From: Bradyrhizobium sp. ORS 278
GTDB lineage: Bacteria > Pseudomonadota > Alphaproteobacteria > Rhizobiales > Xanthobacteraceae
Length of the DNA: 64,000 nucleotides
Assembly (NCBI RefSeq): GCF_000026145.1
Contig: NC_009445.1
Location: 1 to 64,000, forward strand
Reading direction: 5' to 3'
Position 1 is the first letter of the stretch, and every line of letters starts with the position of its first letter. The notes beneath the pieces were generated by a model. That model had not been told where the DNA came from. It did no database searches and saw nothing but the letters and a program-made list of their open reading frames with translations. The translations under genes and the position numbers were made by a program. This document shows, in pieces, positions 28,410 to 37,815 of this stretch.

Positions 28410-29039
28410 TCAGGCCTTCGCACTCGGACGGCGCGACACGTCGTCGTACCATCGCCCGAGATGACGGAGATGATCCGGCGGATCGAGCTTGGCGCGAATC
28501 GCGAAGTCCACCGTCACCATGGCGCTGATGTCGGCGATCGTGAAAGCGGTGCCGCAGACGAAGGGGTGATCGGCCAGTCGCGCGTCGAGCCACGCAAAAT
28601 AGTGAGCGGCGCGCAGACGGCCCCGCTCGGCGAGCGCCGGGATCTGCGCGAGCGGCAGCGGGCCGGGCAAAGCGCGCTGCTCGAGCCCCGGCAGATTGTT
28701 TCGGAACGCTTCCTGAATGGCGTAGATGCCGTCCCATTCGATGCGGCGGACCCAGCATTCGATCACGGCGCGCTCCTCCGCATTGCGCCCCATCAGAGCG
28801 GGATCGGGATGCAGCTCCTCGATGTAGCGGCAGATCGCGATGATGTCGGTGATGGCGGCGCCGCTGTCGAGCTGCAGGACCGGAACGGTGCATTGCGGAT
28901 TCAGCGCGCGAAATTCCGGCCGAAACTGCTCGCCGGCACGCAAGTCGACCTGAACGGTCGGAATCGTGATGCCCTTCTCCGCAAGGAAGATGCGTACGCG
29001 GCGCGGGCTCGGCGCGGTCGGCGAATCGTACAGCTTCAT
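28410..29039 (-). CDS. Glutathione S-transferase family protein
   Basis: A 209-residue GST-type protein. The N-terminal thioredoxin-like domain (about 1-80) contains PTAPSPRRVRIFLAEKG, the cis-Pro strand TVPVLQLDSG near 52 and the glutathione-contacting ITDIIAICRYIEE near 63-75. The helical C-terminal domain (about 90-205) contains FTIADISAM near 165. Ser10 or Ser12 may take the role of the catalytic residue. The start at 29039 (MKLYDS) is chosen because the extension to 29081 carries no similarity. The preceding gene on the same strand is the PhyH-type dioxygenase, 123 bases away. Confidence 0.9.
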   Translation of the reverse strand: MKLYDSPTAPSPRRVRIFLAEKGITIPTVQVDLRAGEQFRPEFRALNPQCTVPVLQLDSGAAITDIIAICRYIEELHPDPALMGRNAEERAVIECWVRRIEWDGIYAIQEAFRNNLPGLEQRALPGPLPLAQIPALAERGRLRAAHYFAWLDARLADHPFVCGTAFTIADISAMVTVDFAIRAKLDPPDHLRHLGRWYDDVSRRPSAKA

Positions 29040-29162
29040 GAGCGTTCTCTCGCTGGAGTGATCGGGCTGGAAAGCGCGCATGAGGGCGCGACGGCGCGGC
29101 TATTCCGCGCCGAAAAGGTCGTCCTGATCCATCCGCACCGCGCGCAGAGCGCGCGTCCGCCG

Positions 29163-29795
29163 CTATTCCTCCTGCTGAGTGGCAACGGCGTAGGTGATCA
29201 GCAGCGAGCGGCGGCGGGCGCCGCTTCGGTTGCGCGTGGCACCATGGAGCAGGTTGATGTCGAACAGCAGGATATCGCCGGCGTCGCCTGTCGTGACGAA
29301 CGGAGCCGCCTGCGCATCATCTGCATCGTGGCGATGCGTGCCCGGGGCGACTTGCGTTGCGCCATTGTCGGACCCGAATGGATCGAGAAAGGCCAGCGCG
29401 GACACTGCCTCGCTGCGCGGCCGGTCGACGCCGTCGCGATGCAGCGGCTGCTGGCCACCATCGGCGAGCGGCTCGCGGCCCTCGACCTGGCCGAGGAAGA
29501 ACGGCTCCCTCAGGATGTGATGCACGGCGGCGAGCAGCGAAGGCAGCCGGCAGACACGCTGCACGCTGGCGTCGAGATCGACCATCGCGTGGCGCCAGTC
29601 GCGACCGCGCGGCACCGGCCATTGCTCCGACGGCACCGTCCCCGCCTCGAACGCGGCGCGCAGCGGCCGCAGCCAGCCGGCCGGGATCGCGCCGCGCAGC
29701 AGCAGATAGCCCTCCGCATCGAGGCGGCGCGCCTCGGCTTCGGGCAACTCGGCTATGCATGTGCGGGTCGAGGACGGGATCATGTTCCCTGGCAC
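29163..29795 (-). CDS. Phytanoyl-CoA dioxygenase (PhyH) family protein
   Basis: The 210-residue protein resembles the PhyH family of Fe(II)/2-oxoglutarate oxygenases. The early [18 protein letters not shown] around residues 25-42 matches the family start. The iron triad is visible as H-x-D in LHRDGVD near 118-124 and a distal His in [13 protein letters not shown] near 183, with the 2-oxoglutarate-binding Arg probably in that last motif. It is shorter than typical PhyH proteins (260-300). A start at 29783 is also possible. Substrates in the family range from lipids to osmolytes; none can be assigned. It is divergent from the SulP transporter. Confidence 0.8.
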   Translation of the reverse strand: MPGNMIPSSTRTCIAELPEAEARRLDAEGYLLLRGAIPAGWLRPLRAAFEAGTVPSEQWPVPRGRDWRHAMVDLDASVQRVCRLPSLLAAVHHILREPFFLGQVEGREPLADGGQQPLHRDGVDRPRSEAVSALAFLDPFGSDNGATQVAPGTHRHDADDAQAAPFVTTGDAGDILLFDINLLHGATRNRSGARRRSLLITYAVATQQEE

Positions 29796-29959
29796 ACTCT
29801 CAAGTGTCGTTGCCGCGCCGGCACATCTTCAACGAAGGATCTGCCGCCCGCAAGCGCCTGTCGCATGCCGGCGAGAACGATGCCCATGTCACAAATTTGC
29901 ACTTGCGCGACGCGGGCGCGGGCCGCACGAGTGAGCCATTGGTTAGAGGCATATTCGAC

Positions 29960-32164
29960 GTGAACAAGACCCTGACGGCCGGTCGCGCCGATCCCATCTT
30001 GCGACGCGGTATGGATGATATTCTGGGCGGTTCGGCCGCCAGCGTCCTGACCGTCACGTACGGCCTGTCCTATTCGCTGCTGATCTTCGCCGGACCGCTC
30101 GCGCCCTATCTCGGCCAGGGCATCGGGATCACCTTCATGGTCTCGGCGGTGATGGCGCTGGTGCTGGGACTCGGCAGTTCGCTGCCGTTTGCGATCGGCG
30201 CGCCCGACAGCTCGACGGCAGCCGTCACGGCCATCCTGGCGTCGTCGCTGGCCGAGCGCATCATCACCGCCGATCCCGGCGCGTCGCCGTTCATGCCGGT
30301 CGTCATCACGCTCGGGCTGACCAGCCTCGTCACCGGCCTCGTGCTGTGGATCTGCGGCATCAACCGGCTCGGACGCACGATCCGCTACGTGCCCTATCCC
30401 GTGGTCGGCGGCTTCCTCGGCGCCACCGGCGCGCTGATCGTGATCGGCGCGATCGGGGTGATCACCGGGCACCGGCTGCAGCTCTCGACCCTGCCCGCAT
30501 TCGGCAACGCGCAGACCAGCTATGAGCTCGCCGCCGCCGCGGCGATGGCGATGCTGCTCTATCTGACCTGGCACCGGTCACGCAATCCGTTCGGCCTGCC
30601 CGTGATCCTGGTCAGCGGCACGATCGCGGCTCATCTCGGGTTCTGGCTGTGCGGCATTACGCCCGCCGAGGCGCAGGCGACGGGCTGGACTTTCCAGCCG
30701 CCGCCACAAGTCGCGCTGGTGTGGCCCTGGACGGCGGATGCGCTCGGCGCCTATCCGTGGGCGGCGCTGTCCGACCTGTCGGGCAATATCGTCGCCGTGA
30801 TCTTCGTCACCGCGGCGAGCACGCTGTTCAACACCGCGGGGATCGAGGTCGCGACCCATCGCGAAGCCGATGTCGAGCGCGAGCTCGCGGTCACCGGCGT
30901 CGCCAACGCGCTTGCCGGCGTCCTCGGCGGCTACACCGGCTGCATCTCCATCAGCCGCTCCGTGCTCAACGTCAAGGCCGGCGGCACCGGCCGGATCTCC
31001 GGCCTCACCGTCGCAGCCATCTCGGCGCTGATGCTCGCGCTGTCGCAGCCGCTGCTCGGTTACATGCCGAAATTCGTGCTCGGCGGCCTGCTGCTCTATC
31101 TCGGCGCGGACACGCTGCACAAATGGGCCGTACAGTCGCGCCGGCGACTCTCGAAGACCGACTACGCTTCGCTGCTGCTGATCATCGCGATCATCCTGCA
31201 ATGGGGCTTCATCGCCGGAATCCTGATCGGCGTCGTCATCGGCTGCGCCGCGTTCGCGCTGAGCGCCTCGCGCATCAGCGCCGTCAAATATGGGTTCGAC
31301 GGCAGTGAATATCGCTCATCGCTCGATCGATCGCGCGATCATCAGGCGCTGCTGATGGCGCAGGGACGCGAGATCCAGGGACTGAGCCTGCAGAGCTATC
31401 TGTTCTTCGGTTCGGCGAACCGGCTCTATCAGCAGGTCAAGCTGCTGTTATCACGCCGCGCGGAATGCCGCTTCCTGGTGTTCGACTTCAAGCTCGTGAC
31501 CGGCATCGATTCCTCCGCCGCCTACAGCTTCGCGCAGATCAAGCGGCTCGCGCTGGAGCGCGACGTCAAGCTGGTGCTCGTGCACCTGCCGCGCGCCGTC
31601 GAACGCACGCTGCGCGCCAGCGAATTCATCAGCAAGGACGTGCTGATCGCGCCCGAGCTCGATCATGCGCTGGAATGGTGCGAGAACACGATCATCCAAA
31701 GCCACCACGAGCATGCCCAGGACGAGGCGTCGCTGCGCGACTGGTTCGCGCGCATCCTCGGCAGCGACGACGAGGCGGACGAACTGATGAGCCGGTGTAT
31801 CCGGCTCGACGTCGGTGCCGGGACCACGGTGGTGCGCGCCGGCGAGCCGGCCGCCTCGATGCACTTCATCCTCGACGGCCGCGTGGGGATCATGGTGCCG
31901 GCGGAGCATGGCGGCACGACCCGGGTGCGCAGTCTCGGCCGCTACACGACGATCGGGGAGATGGGGCTGATCGCGCAGACCCCGCGCAGCGCCACCATCC
32001 AGGCCGAGACCGACAGCGTGCTCTACGAGCTCACCATCGCGCAATTCGACGCGATCTCGCGCGAGCACCCGGCACTGGCGCAGAAGCTGTTGACCTATTT
32101 CATGACGATCATGGCGGAGCGACTGAGCTTCGCCAACCGCACCATCGCCGTGCTGCGACGTTAG
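29960..32164 (+). CDS. SulP-family anion transporter with STAS and cyclic-nucleotide-binding domains
   Basis: A 734-residue fusion. The N-terminal part (about 20-440) is a polytopic SulP anion transporter, with FAIGAPDSSTAAV near 77 and GGYTGCISISRSVLN near 320. A STAS domain follows (about 475-570; LFFGSANRLY, FDFKLVTGIDSSAAYSF). The C-terminus (about 605-725) is a cNMP-binding fold with the phosphate-cassette GEMGLIAQTPRSATI, including the Arg that contacts the nucleotide phosphate. The start is read as GTG at 29960, with AGAGG 10 bases upstream; ATG at 30011 is the alternative. Anion import gated by a cyclic nucleotide is inferred. The transported ion (sulfate, bicarbonate or other) is not known. 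Confidence 0.85.
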   Translation: MNKTLTAGRADPILRRGMDDILGGSAASVLTVTYGLSYSLLIFAGPLAPYLGQGIGITFMVSAVMALVLGLGSSLPFAIGAPDSSTAAVTAILASSLAERIITADPGASPFMPVVITLGLTSLVTGLVLWICGINRLGRTIRYVPYPVVGGFLGATGALIVIGAIGVITGHRLQLSTLPAFGNAQTSYELAAAAAMAMLLYLTWHRSRNPFGLPVILVSGTIAAHLGFWLCGITPAEAQATGWTFQPPPQVALVWPWTADALGAYPWAALSDLSGNIVAVIFVTAASTLFNTAGIEVATHREADVERELAVTGVANALAGVLGGYTGCISISRSVLNVKAGGTGRISGLTVAAISALMLALSQPLLGYMPKFVLGGLLLYLGADTLHKWAVQSRRRLSKTDYASLLLIIAIILQWGFIAGILIGVVIGCAAFALSASRISAVKYGFDGSEYRSSLDRSRDHQALLMAQGREIQGLSLQSYLFFGSANRLYQQVKLLLSRRAECRFLVFDFKLVTGIDSSAAYSFAQIKRLALERDVKLVLVHLPRAVERTLRASEFISKDVLIAPELDHALEWCENTIIQSHHEHAQDEASLRDWFARILGSDDEADELMSRCIRLDVGAGTTVVRAGEPAASMHFILDGRVGIMVPAEHGGTTRVRSLGRYTTIGEMGLIAQTPRSATIQAETDSVLYELTIAQFDAISREHPALAQKLLTYFMTIMAERLSFANRTIAVLRR

Positions 32165-32261
32165 GTCACCGCGCCGACCGGGGGGCCGGGACGGCTATTA
32201 ATCTCCTGGTAACCGGTCGGGCGTACGCCTCGACCAGACATTGTTCGCAACGATCGGAAAC

Positions 32262-32903
32262 ATGAAGAAAGGGGGCGTTCGCGCTCCAGTCACGCCCATG
32301 GCCGTCGTCTCCAGCACGAGCTACATTTCTCCCGCCAGCGAGCGGATGTATCGCCAGAGCAACCTGCTCGGCGAATGGAAGGGCACGTGGACGGCCAGCG
32401 GCCAGGCGGTGAGCTTCAAGGTCGTCAACATCCGCGGCGCGGCGGCGACGGTGGAATACACCCACAACGGCCGCACCGAGCGCGGCATCGGCCAGGTCAA
32501 CGGCTCGACCATCGACTTCGGCGCGGTCACGCTCGGCACCAAGAACGGGAAGACGGCGGTGCTGCTGTTTTCGGCCGGCGGCGGCAAGGCCACGGCGGTC
32601 CTCGACAAGCAGGCGCCTCCCGCCGAACAGAACAACCTGGTCGGCAGCTGGGCCGGCTATTCCGGCGACAACGGCATGGCCGCGAGCTTCCGCGTGCTGT
32701 CGGTCAGCGGCAAGGAGGCGCAGGTCAGCGTCACCAACAACGGCGTCACGCGCACCGGCACCGGCCTCGTCTTCAACAACGTCGTCATGTTCGAGCAGTC
32801 GCAGATCTCGACCACCGACGGCAAGACCGGGACGGTCATCTACCAGCTCGGCAACAAGTCCTACTCGGTCCCGGTGAGCAAGCTGACGCCGATCACGGCC
32901 TGA
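32262..32903 (+). CDS. Hypothetical protein with an internally duplicated domain
   Basis: I do not recognise a family. The 213-residue product has two repeats of about 85 residues: the first begins NLLGEWKGTWTASGQAVSFKV (in outline) near residue 35, the second NLVGSWAGYSGDNGMAASFRV near 126. Both continue with a beta-rich pattern (G-x-A-T/Q-V, then N-G, then G-x-G, then DGKTG or KNGKT, ending in VLDK or VSKL). There is no signal peptide or membrane segment, and few Cys. The ATG at 32262 has GGA five bases upstream; 32298 is an alternative. It follows the SulP fusion after 97 bases on the same strand. Confidence 0.75.
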   Translation: MKKGGVRAPVTPMAVVSSTSYISPASERMYRQSNLLGEWKGTWTASGQAVSFKVVNIRGAAATVEYTHNGRTERGIGQVNGSTIDFGAVTLGTKNGKTAVLLFSAGGGKATAVLDKQAPPAEQNNLVGSWAGYSGDNGMAASFRVLSVSGKEAQVSVTNNGVTRTGTGLVFNNVVMFEQSQISTTDGKTGTVIYQLGNKSYSVPVSKLTPITA

Positions 32904-32921
32904 GCCGTCGGCTGGCCGGGC

Positions 32922-34415
32922 TCAGACCCCGGCCATCATCACATACTTGATCTCGAGATATTCCTCGATGCCGTGATGGGAGCCTTCGCGCCCGAGGCCG
33001 CTTTCCTTGACGCCGCCGAACGGGGCGACCTCTGTCGTGATCAGGCCGGTGTTGACGCCGACCATGCCCGACTCCAGTGCCTCGGCGACGCGCCAGACGC
33101 GGCCGAGATCGCGGGCGTAAAAATACGATGCCAAGCCGAAGGGCGAGGCGTTGCACATCGCGATCACGTCGGCCTCGTCCTTGAACCGGATCACGGGCGC
33201 AAGCGGACCGAACGTCTCCTCATGGGCGACGAGCGCATCCGCCTTGACATCGCGAAGCACGGTCGGCTCGAAGAAGGTGCGGCCGAGCGCGTGGCGCTTG
33301 CCGCCGGTGACGATCTTGGCGCCGCCTTTGACCGCATCGGCGATGTGGCGCTCGACCTTCTCGACCGCATCCTCGTTGATCAGCGGGCCCTGCGTCACGC
33401 CGGCCTCGGTGCCCTCGCCGATCTTCATCGCCGCGACCTTGGCCGCCAGCTTATCGACGAAGGCGTCGTAGATGCCATCCTGGGCGTAGAGGCGGTTGGC
33501 ACAGACGCAGGTCTGGCCCATGTTGCGATATTTCGAGACGATGGCGCCTTCGACGGCCGCATCGACATCGGCATCGTCGAACACCACGAATGGCGCGTTG
33601 CCCCCGAGCTCGAGACCGAGCTTCTTCACCGTGCCCGCCGACTGGCGGTACAGGATCTTGCCGACCTCGGTCGAGCCGGTGAAGCCGACGAAGCGCACGG
33701 CCGGATGCTCGCACAGCACTTTGCCGATCGGTGGCGCATCGCCCGTGACGATGTTGAGCGCGCCCTTCGGAATTCCGGCGCGCTCGGCCAGCACGGCGAG
33801 CGCCAGCGCCGAGAGCGGCGTCTCATTGGCCGGCTTCAGCACCACGGTGCAGCCGGCGGCGAGTGCCGGGGAGACCTTGCGGGTGATCATCGAGTTCGGG
33901 AAATTCCACGGCGTGATCGCGCCACAGACGCCGATCGGCTGCTTCAACGCCAAGAGGCGCGCGTCCGGCTTCTGCGTCGGAATGGTCTCGCCATAGACGC
34001 GGCGCGCCTCCTCGGCGAAGAACTCGATATAGGCGGCGCCGATGTCGACCTCGCCGAGCGCTTCCGCAAGCGGCTTGCCCTGCTCAGAGGTCAGGATCAG
34101 CGCGAGGTCCTCGCGGTTCGCAATGATCAGCTCGAACCATTTGCGCAGGATATTGGAACGTTGCTTGGCGGTCTGCTTGGCCCAGAGCGGGAAGGCGCGC
34201 GCGGCGGCCTCGACCGCCTGCGTCGTTTCCGCTGCGCCCAGCTGCGCGATCCTGGCGAGCTCGGCGCCTGTGGCGGGATTGTTCACCGCGAACTCCGGCG
34301 TACCGACCCAGGCGCCGTCGATGTAGCACTGCTCGCGCAGCAGCGACGGGTCCTTCAGGCGGTCGCGCAGGCTGGAAGCGGCATCGGACGCGCGTGCGGC
34401 GGCGGGCGGGGTCAT
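32922..34415 (-). CDS. gabD: Succinate-semialdehyde dehydrogenase (NAD(P)+)
   Basis: The 497-residue aldehyde dehydrogenase oxidises succinate semialdehyde to succinate at the end of the GABA shunt. Family motifs: ITPWNFPNSMITRKVSPALAAGCTVVLKPA in outline around residues 165-195, FTGSTEVGK near 243, the general base Glu in LELGGNAPF near 267, the nucleophile Cys in GQTCVCANR near 301 with a second Cys two residues on, as in GabD, and EETFGPLAPV near 400. GabD is favoured over other ALDH classes by overall pattern, especially KQPIGVCGAITPWNFP and the CVC motif. No gabT is next to it. The start at 34415 gives a normal N-terminal helix. Confidence 0.9.
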   Translation of the reverse strand: MTPPAAARASDAASSLRDRLKDPSLLREQCYIDGAWVGTPEFAVNNPATGAELARIAQLGAAETTQAVEAAARAFPLWAKQTAKQRSNILRKWFELIIANREDLALILTSEQGKPLAEALGEVDIGAAYIEFFAEEARRVYGETIPTQKPDARLLALKQPIGVCGAITPWNFPNSMITRKVSPALAAGCTVVLKPANETPLSALALAVLAERAGIPKGALNIVTGDAPPIGKVLCEHPAVRFVGFTGSTEVGKILYRQSAGTVKKLGLELGGNAPFVVFDDADVDAAVEGAIVSKYRNMGQTCVCANRLYAQDGIYDAFVDKLAAKVAAMKIGEGTEAGVTQGPLINEDAVEKVERHIADAVKGGAKIVTGGKRHALGRTFFEPTVLRDVKADALVAHEETFGPLAPVIRFKDEADVIAMCNASPFGLASYFYARDLGRVWRVAEALESGMVGVNTGLITTEVAPFGGVKESGLGREGSHHGIEEYLEIKYVMMAGV

Positions 34416-34574
34416 CGGGCATCTCCTCGAAGCGTCGGTATCTTGCTCCGAATATAGCCCTCGCGCGGCGCAGGCGCACCGTGTGTGCGCCTCACGAACG
34501 GTACATTCGATCGCCCCAACCGTGCCTTGGCGGCACCAAATGCGGTGCGCGCGGTGGCCCCGTCGTGAACGGTG

Positions 34575-34895
34575 TCAGGCCGCGCCGCTCATATAGGTCT
34601 CTCGCCGGCCGATCATGCGCTCGGCCGCTGCCTTGGCATCGGCCTTGGTCGAGGTCGCGCACGTCCGGTATTCCAGATCCGGCAGGCTGGCGGGATCGCG
34701 GCGGCCGAACCAGGATTTCTGACCGACCGGCAGCAGCGCCAGCGCCTGCGCCACGTTGTCGACCGCTCCGAACGAATACAGCGCCCCTGTCGCGGCGATG
34801 CGCACCTCATAGATCCCCGGGGTGATCGGTGCCTCGATATTGTCACCACGACCCGGGCGGGGATACCGCTTCCATTCGCTCCACTTTGAAATCAT
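34575..34895 (-). CDS. Conserved hypothetical protein, possibly GIY-YIG-like
   Basis: The 106-residue protein is soluble and basic. After a short N-terminus rich in Trp, Lys and Arg it has ITPGIYEVRIAATGALYSFG around residues 24-43, which resembles the first strands of a GIY-YIG fold (GIYEV then Y-x-F-G), then NVAQALALL near 47 and DLEYRTCATSTKADAKAAAERMIGRR near 72-97. The catalytic Arg/Glu of GIY-YIG nucleases cannot be placed with confidence, so this is only a similarity in pattern. It is 160 bases upstream of gabD on the same strand. Confidence 0.6.
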   Translation of the reverse strand: MISKWSEWKRYPRPGRGDNIEAPITPGIYEVRIAATGALYSFGAVDNVAQALALLPVGQKSWFGRRDPASLPDLEYRTCATSTKADAKAAAERMIGRRETYMSGAA

Positions 34896-35237
34896 ATCGC
34901 CCCCATGGCGGACGTTGCCGCCAAAATCATACCATCGGCTCGAAAAAGCCGGTTGTTGAACCCTTTAATGCAAAAATAGTTGCAACTCACAACAGTCCGA
35001 AGCCCGTGGTGGGAACATGGCGCCCATGTGACGGACTCGCGGCTTGATGGAACTAATCATGATTCTCTGAACATTTTGAAGCGCTGTGGCGCCCCGGCCC
35101 CCGTTCTCCCGCCCGTTATCGTTCGCGCCGCATCATCACGAGATCGCGACCACCTGCGTCCGCAGGGCGTCTTGCCGCCCGGATCGCCCCGGGGAACAAT
35201 CGGGCACCGCCAGACAAGAGCGGGACGGAGGAAACCC
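34896..35237. other. 342-base intergenic region with nested inverted repeats
   Basis: No gene is seen between two divergent genes. It holds nested inverted repeats: AGTCCG (34995-35000) with CGGACT (35033-35038), enclosing ACATGG (35016-35021) with CCATGT (35025-35030). GTTGCAAC (34979-34986) is an 8-base palindrome just before. The region 34920-34990 is relatively rich in A and T and is the likely promoter zone for one or both genes. Confidence 0.5.
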
Positions 35238-36431
35238 ATGCACAACAAGACCGACATCGATGGCGTGCTGCGTCAGAAGGCGGACGCACGCGAGATTCCA
35301 GGCGTCGTCGCCATCGCGGCGGATAGCAAAGGCGTGATCTATGAGGGCGCCTTCGGCAAGCGCGACCTCGGCCGCGACGACGCCATGACCACCGACAGCG
35401 TGTTCTGGATCGCCTCGATGACCAAGGCGATCACCTGCGCCGCCGGCATGCAGCTGGTCGAGCAGGGCACGCTGTCGCTGGACGCGCCGATCGGCGATGT
35501 GCTGCCGGATCTCGCCGCGCCGAAGGTGCTCGACGGCTTCGACGCGAACGGCGAGCCGATCCTACGTCCCGCGAAGACCGCGATCACGCTACGCCATCTC
35601 ATGACCCACACCGCCGGCTTCTGCTACGACATGTGGAACGGCGACATGGCGGCCTATGTGCAGAAGGCCGGTACGCCCGGGATCATCACCTGCAAGAACG
35701 ACGCGCTGAAGCTGCCGTTGGCGTCCGATCCCGGCACGCGCTGGGAATATGGCATCAACATCGACTTCGTCGGCAAGGCGGTGGAGGCCGCGAGCGGTCA
35801 GAAGTTGGATACATATCTGCGCGACAATCTGTTCGCGCCGCTCGGCATGGACGACACCGGCTTCAAGCTCGGCGCCTCGCAGCGCGCGCGCCTCGTCGGG
35901 ATGCATGCCCGCGGTGAGGATGGCAGCCTGGCGCCCATTCCGTTCGAGATCGAGCAGGAGCCTGAATTCCATATGGGCGGGGGCGGCCTTTACGGCACGG
36001 CCGGCGACTACATCCGTTTCACCCGGATGATCCTCAACAACGGCCGGGGCAACGGCCACCAGGTGCTCAAGCCCGAGACCGTGGCGGCGATGCGCGACAA
36101 TCACATCGGCGAGCTCGAGATGACGAAGATGGCCGCCGCCGTGCCCGGCGTCACCAACGACGTCGACCTCTATCCCGACATCGTGAAGAAATGGGGCCTG
36201 AGCTTCATGATCACGACGGCGCAGACCGCCGAGGGCCGTAGCGCCGGCAGCCTCGCCTGGGCCGGCCTCGCCAACACCTACTACTGGATCGACCCGGCGC
36301 GCGACGTCACCGGCGTGATCCTGATGCAGCTGTTGCCGTTCGCGGACCGGCTCTGTCTTGAGACGTTCGCGGGCTTCGAGCGCGGCGTCTATGCCGGGCT
36401 GGACGCGGCCGGCGGCAAGAAGGCGGCGTGA
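35238..36431 (+). CDS. Serine hydrolase, beta-lactamase fold (EstB-like)
   Basis: The 397-residue protein is a cytoplasmic class-C-like serine hydrolase without signal peptide. The S-x-x-K motif is SMTK in WIASMTKAIT near residue 60, followed by LMTHTAGFCYDMW near 122-134. The Tyr motif is Y-x-N in WEYGINIDFVGKAVE near 172. GGGGLYGTAGDYIRF near 250 and the late SLAWAGLANTYYWIDP near 340 are typical of the EstB/6-aminohexanoate-dimer-hydrolase type. An esterase or amide hydrolase role is likely; no substrate can be named. The ATG at 35238 follows a strong GGAGGAAA site. Confidence 0.88.
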   Translation: MHNKTDIDGVLRQKADAREIPGVVAIAADSKGVIYEGAFGKRDLGRDDAMTTDSVFWIASMTKAITCAAGMQLVEQGTLSLDAPIGDVLPDLAAPKVLDGFDANGEPILRPAKTAITLRHLMTHTAGFCYDMWNGDMAAYVQKAGTPGIITCKNDALKLPLASDPGTRWEYGINIDFVGKAVEAASGQKLDTYLRDNLFAPLGMDDTGFKLGASQRARLVGMHARGEDGSLAPIPFEIEQEPEFHMGGGGLYGTAGDYIRFTRMILNNGRGNGHQVLKPETVAAMRDNHIGELEMTKMAAAVPGVTNDVDLYPDIVKKWGLSFMITTAQTAEGRSAGSLAWAGLANTYYWIDPARDVTGVILMQLLPFADRLCLETFAGFERGVYAGLDAAGGKKAA

Positions 36432-36743
36432 TGAGGTGAGGGGGTGCGGAGGCGATTGAGCGCGACGATCAAGCGTGTTCGATCGTCCAGCGATCCGAAC
36501 TCATCAAAAGCCTTGTTGGCGTACGACATGCCCGCAGCACGATCGATGCGCTCCCTCTCCCCGTTCTTACGGGGAGAGGATCGGGTTGAGAAGCAGCCGC
36601 GCAGGAAACATTCGTGGAGGGACCTGGACCCTCTCACCAGGATCGCATCTGACGATGCGATCCGACCTCTCCCCGCAAGCGGGGCGAGGTAAGAGGCACC
36701 GAGCGAGCTGGATCAGTTAGTCTGACGCAGTCCTCGGCTCTGA
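36432..36743. repeat. 312-base gap with a CTCCCC/GGGGAG-type intergenic repeat
   Basis: The convergent gap between the serine hydrolase and adenosine kinase genes holds the hairpin CTCTCCCCG (36555-36563) / CGGGGAGAG (36570-36578) and a second, CTCTCCCCGC/GCGGGGCGAG, near 36667-36690, with GGATCGCATC/GATGCGATCC in between. This is the same plan as at 21607-21760. No gene is seen. Either hairpin could serve as a terminator in the convergent gap, though a T-run is missing. Confidence 0.65.
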
Positions 36744-37745
36744 CTACACCTTCAGCCGGTTCTGCGCGGCCAGCTCCTTCAGCGACACCTGCGGCCGTGC
36801 GCCGATGTGCTGGATCACCTCGGCCGCGGCCAGGCCGCCGAGCTTGCCGGCGATCTCGTAGCCGGTCTTGCGCACCAGGCCGAACAGGAAGCCCGCGGCA
36901 AATAGATCACCGGCGCCGGTGGTATCGACCAGCGTCTTGATCGGATGCGCCGGCACCGCGATCACGCCGTCGTTCGAGACCACGACGCAGCCCTTGTCGC
37001 TGCGCGTGACGATGCCGAGCGTGGCGTCCTCACGCAGCTGCTTCAGCGCGCCGTCAAAATCTGAGGTCTGGTACAACGAATGCAGCTCAGCCTCGTTGGC
37101 AAACACGAGATCGACGGTGCCGCCGCGCATCAGGTCAAGGAACTCCTCGCGATAGCGGTCGACGCAGAACGCATCCGACAAGGTCAGCGCGACCTCGCGT
37201 CCCGCATCATGCGCGATCGTCGCCGCCTTCACAAACGCATCCTTGGCGTCCTTGGGATCCCACAAATAACCCTCAAGATAGACGATGCGCGCCGCCGCAA
37301 TCTGCGCGGGATCGATGTCGGCGACCGTGAGGTTCTGCGCCGCGCCGAGATAGGTATTCATGGTGCGCTCGCCGTCCGGCGTGACGATGATGTAGGAGCA
37401 GCCTGTGGCCGGGCCGTCGGTCGCGGGCGCCGTCTCGAAGGCGACGCCGGCCGCACGGATGTCGTGGGTGTACATTTTGCCGATCTGGTCGCCCTTGACC
37501 TTGCCCACATAGGCAGCACGCGCGCCGAGGCTGGCCAGGCCGACGATGGTATTGGCCCCGGAGCCGCCCGACATCTCGGTCGCCGGGCCCATATCCGCAT
37601 AAATCGCCGCCGCACGCGCCTCGTCGATCAGCGCCATGCCGCCTTTGGTCATGCCGTGCTTGGCGAGGAAGGCCTCATCGGCCTGCACCAGCACGTCGAA
37701 AATCGCGTTGCCGATCCCGAGAACATCGTATTTCGCGTCAGTCAT
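36744..37745 (-). CDS. Adenosine kinase-like PfkB-family sugar/nucleoside kinase
   Basis: The 333-residue PfkB-family kinase probably phosphorylates adenosine to AMP. It has the first signature in GGSGANTIVGLASLG near residues 60-74 and the second, carrying the catalytic Asp, in DTTGAGDLFAAGFLFG near 277-292, whose GAGD forms the anion hole. The early YDVLGIGNAIFDVLV and the FANEAEL stretch near 211 support the nucleoside-kinase branch over ribokinase. Assignment to adenosine rests on overall pattern in alphaproteobacteria and is not certain. It is divergent from murJ with 70 bases between starts. Confidence 0.85.
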   Translation of the reverse strand: MTDAKYDVLGIGNAIFDVLVQADEAFLAKHGMTKGGMALIDEARAAAIYADMGPATEMSGGSGANTIVGLASLGARAAYVGKVKGDQIGKMYTHDIRAAGVAFETAPATDGPATGCSYIIVTPDGERTMNTYLGAAQNLTVADIDPAQIAAARIVYLEGYLWDPKDAKDAFVKAATIAHDAGREVALTLSDAFCVDRYREEFLDLMRGGTVDLVFANEAELHSLYQTSDFDGALKQLREDATLGIVTRSDKGCVVVSNDGVIAVPAHPIKTLVDTTGAGDLFAAGFLFGLVRKTGYEIAGKLGGLAAAEVIQHIGARPQVSLKELAAQNRLKV

Positions 37746-37815
37746 TCACTGGCCCCGTTTACGGCGTTTTGCAAACGCTGCGGCCTATCACAAGCGGCGC
37801 TGCTATAGAAGCCTC

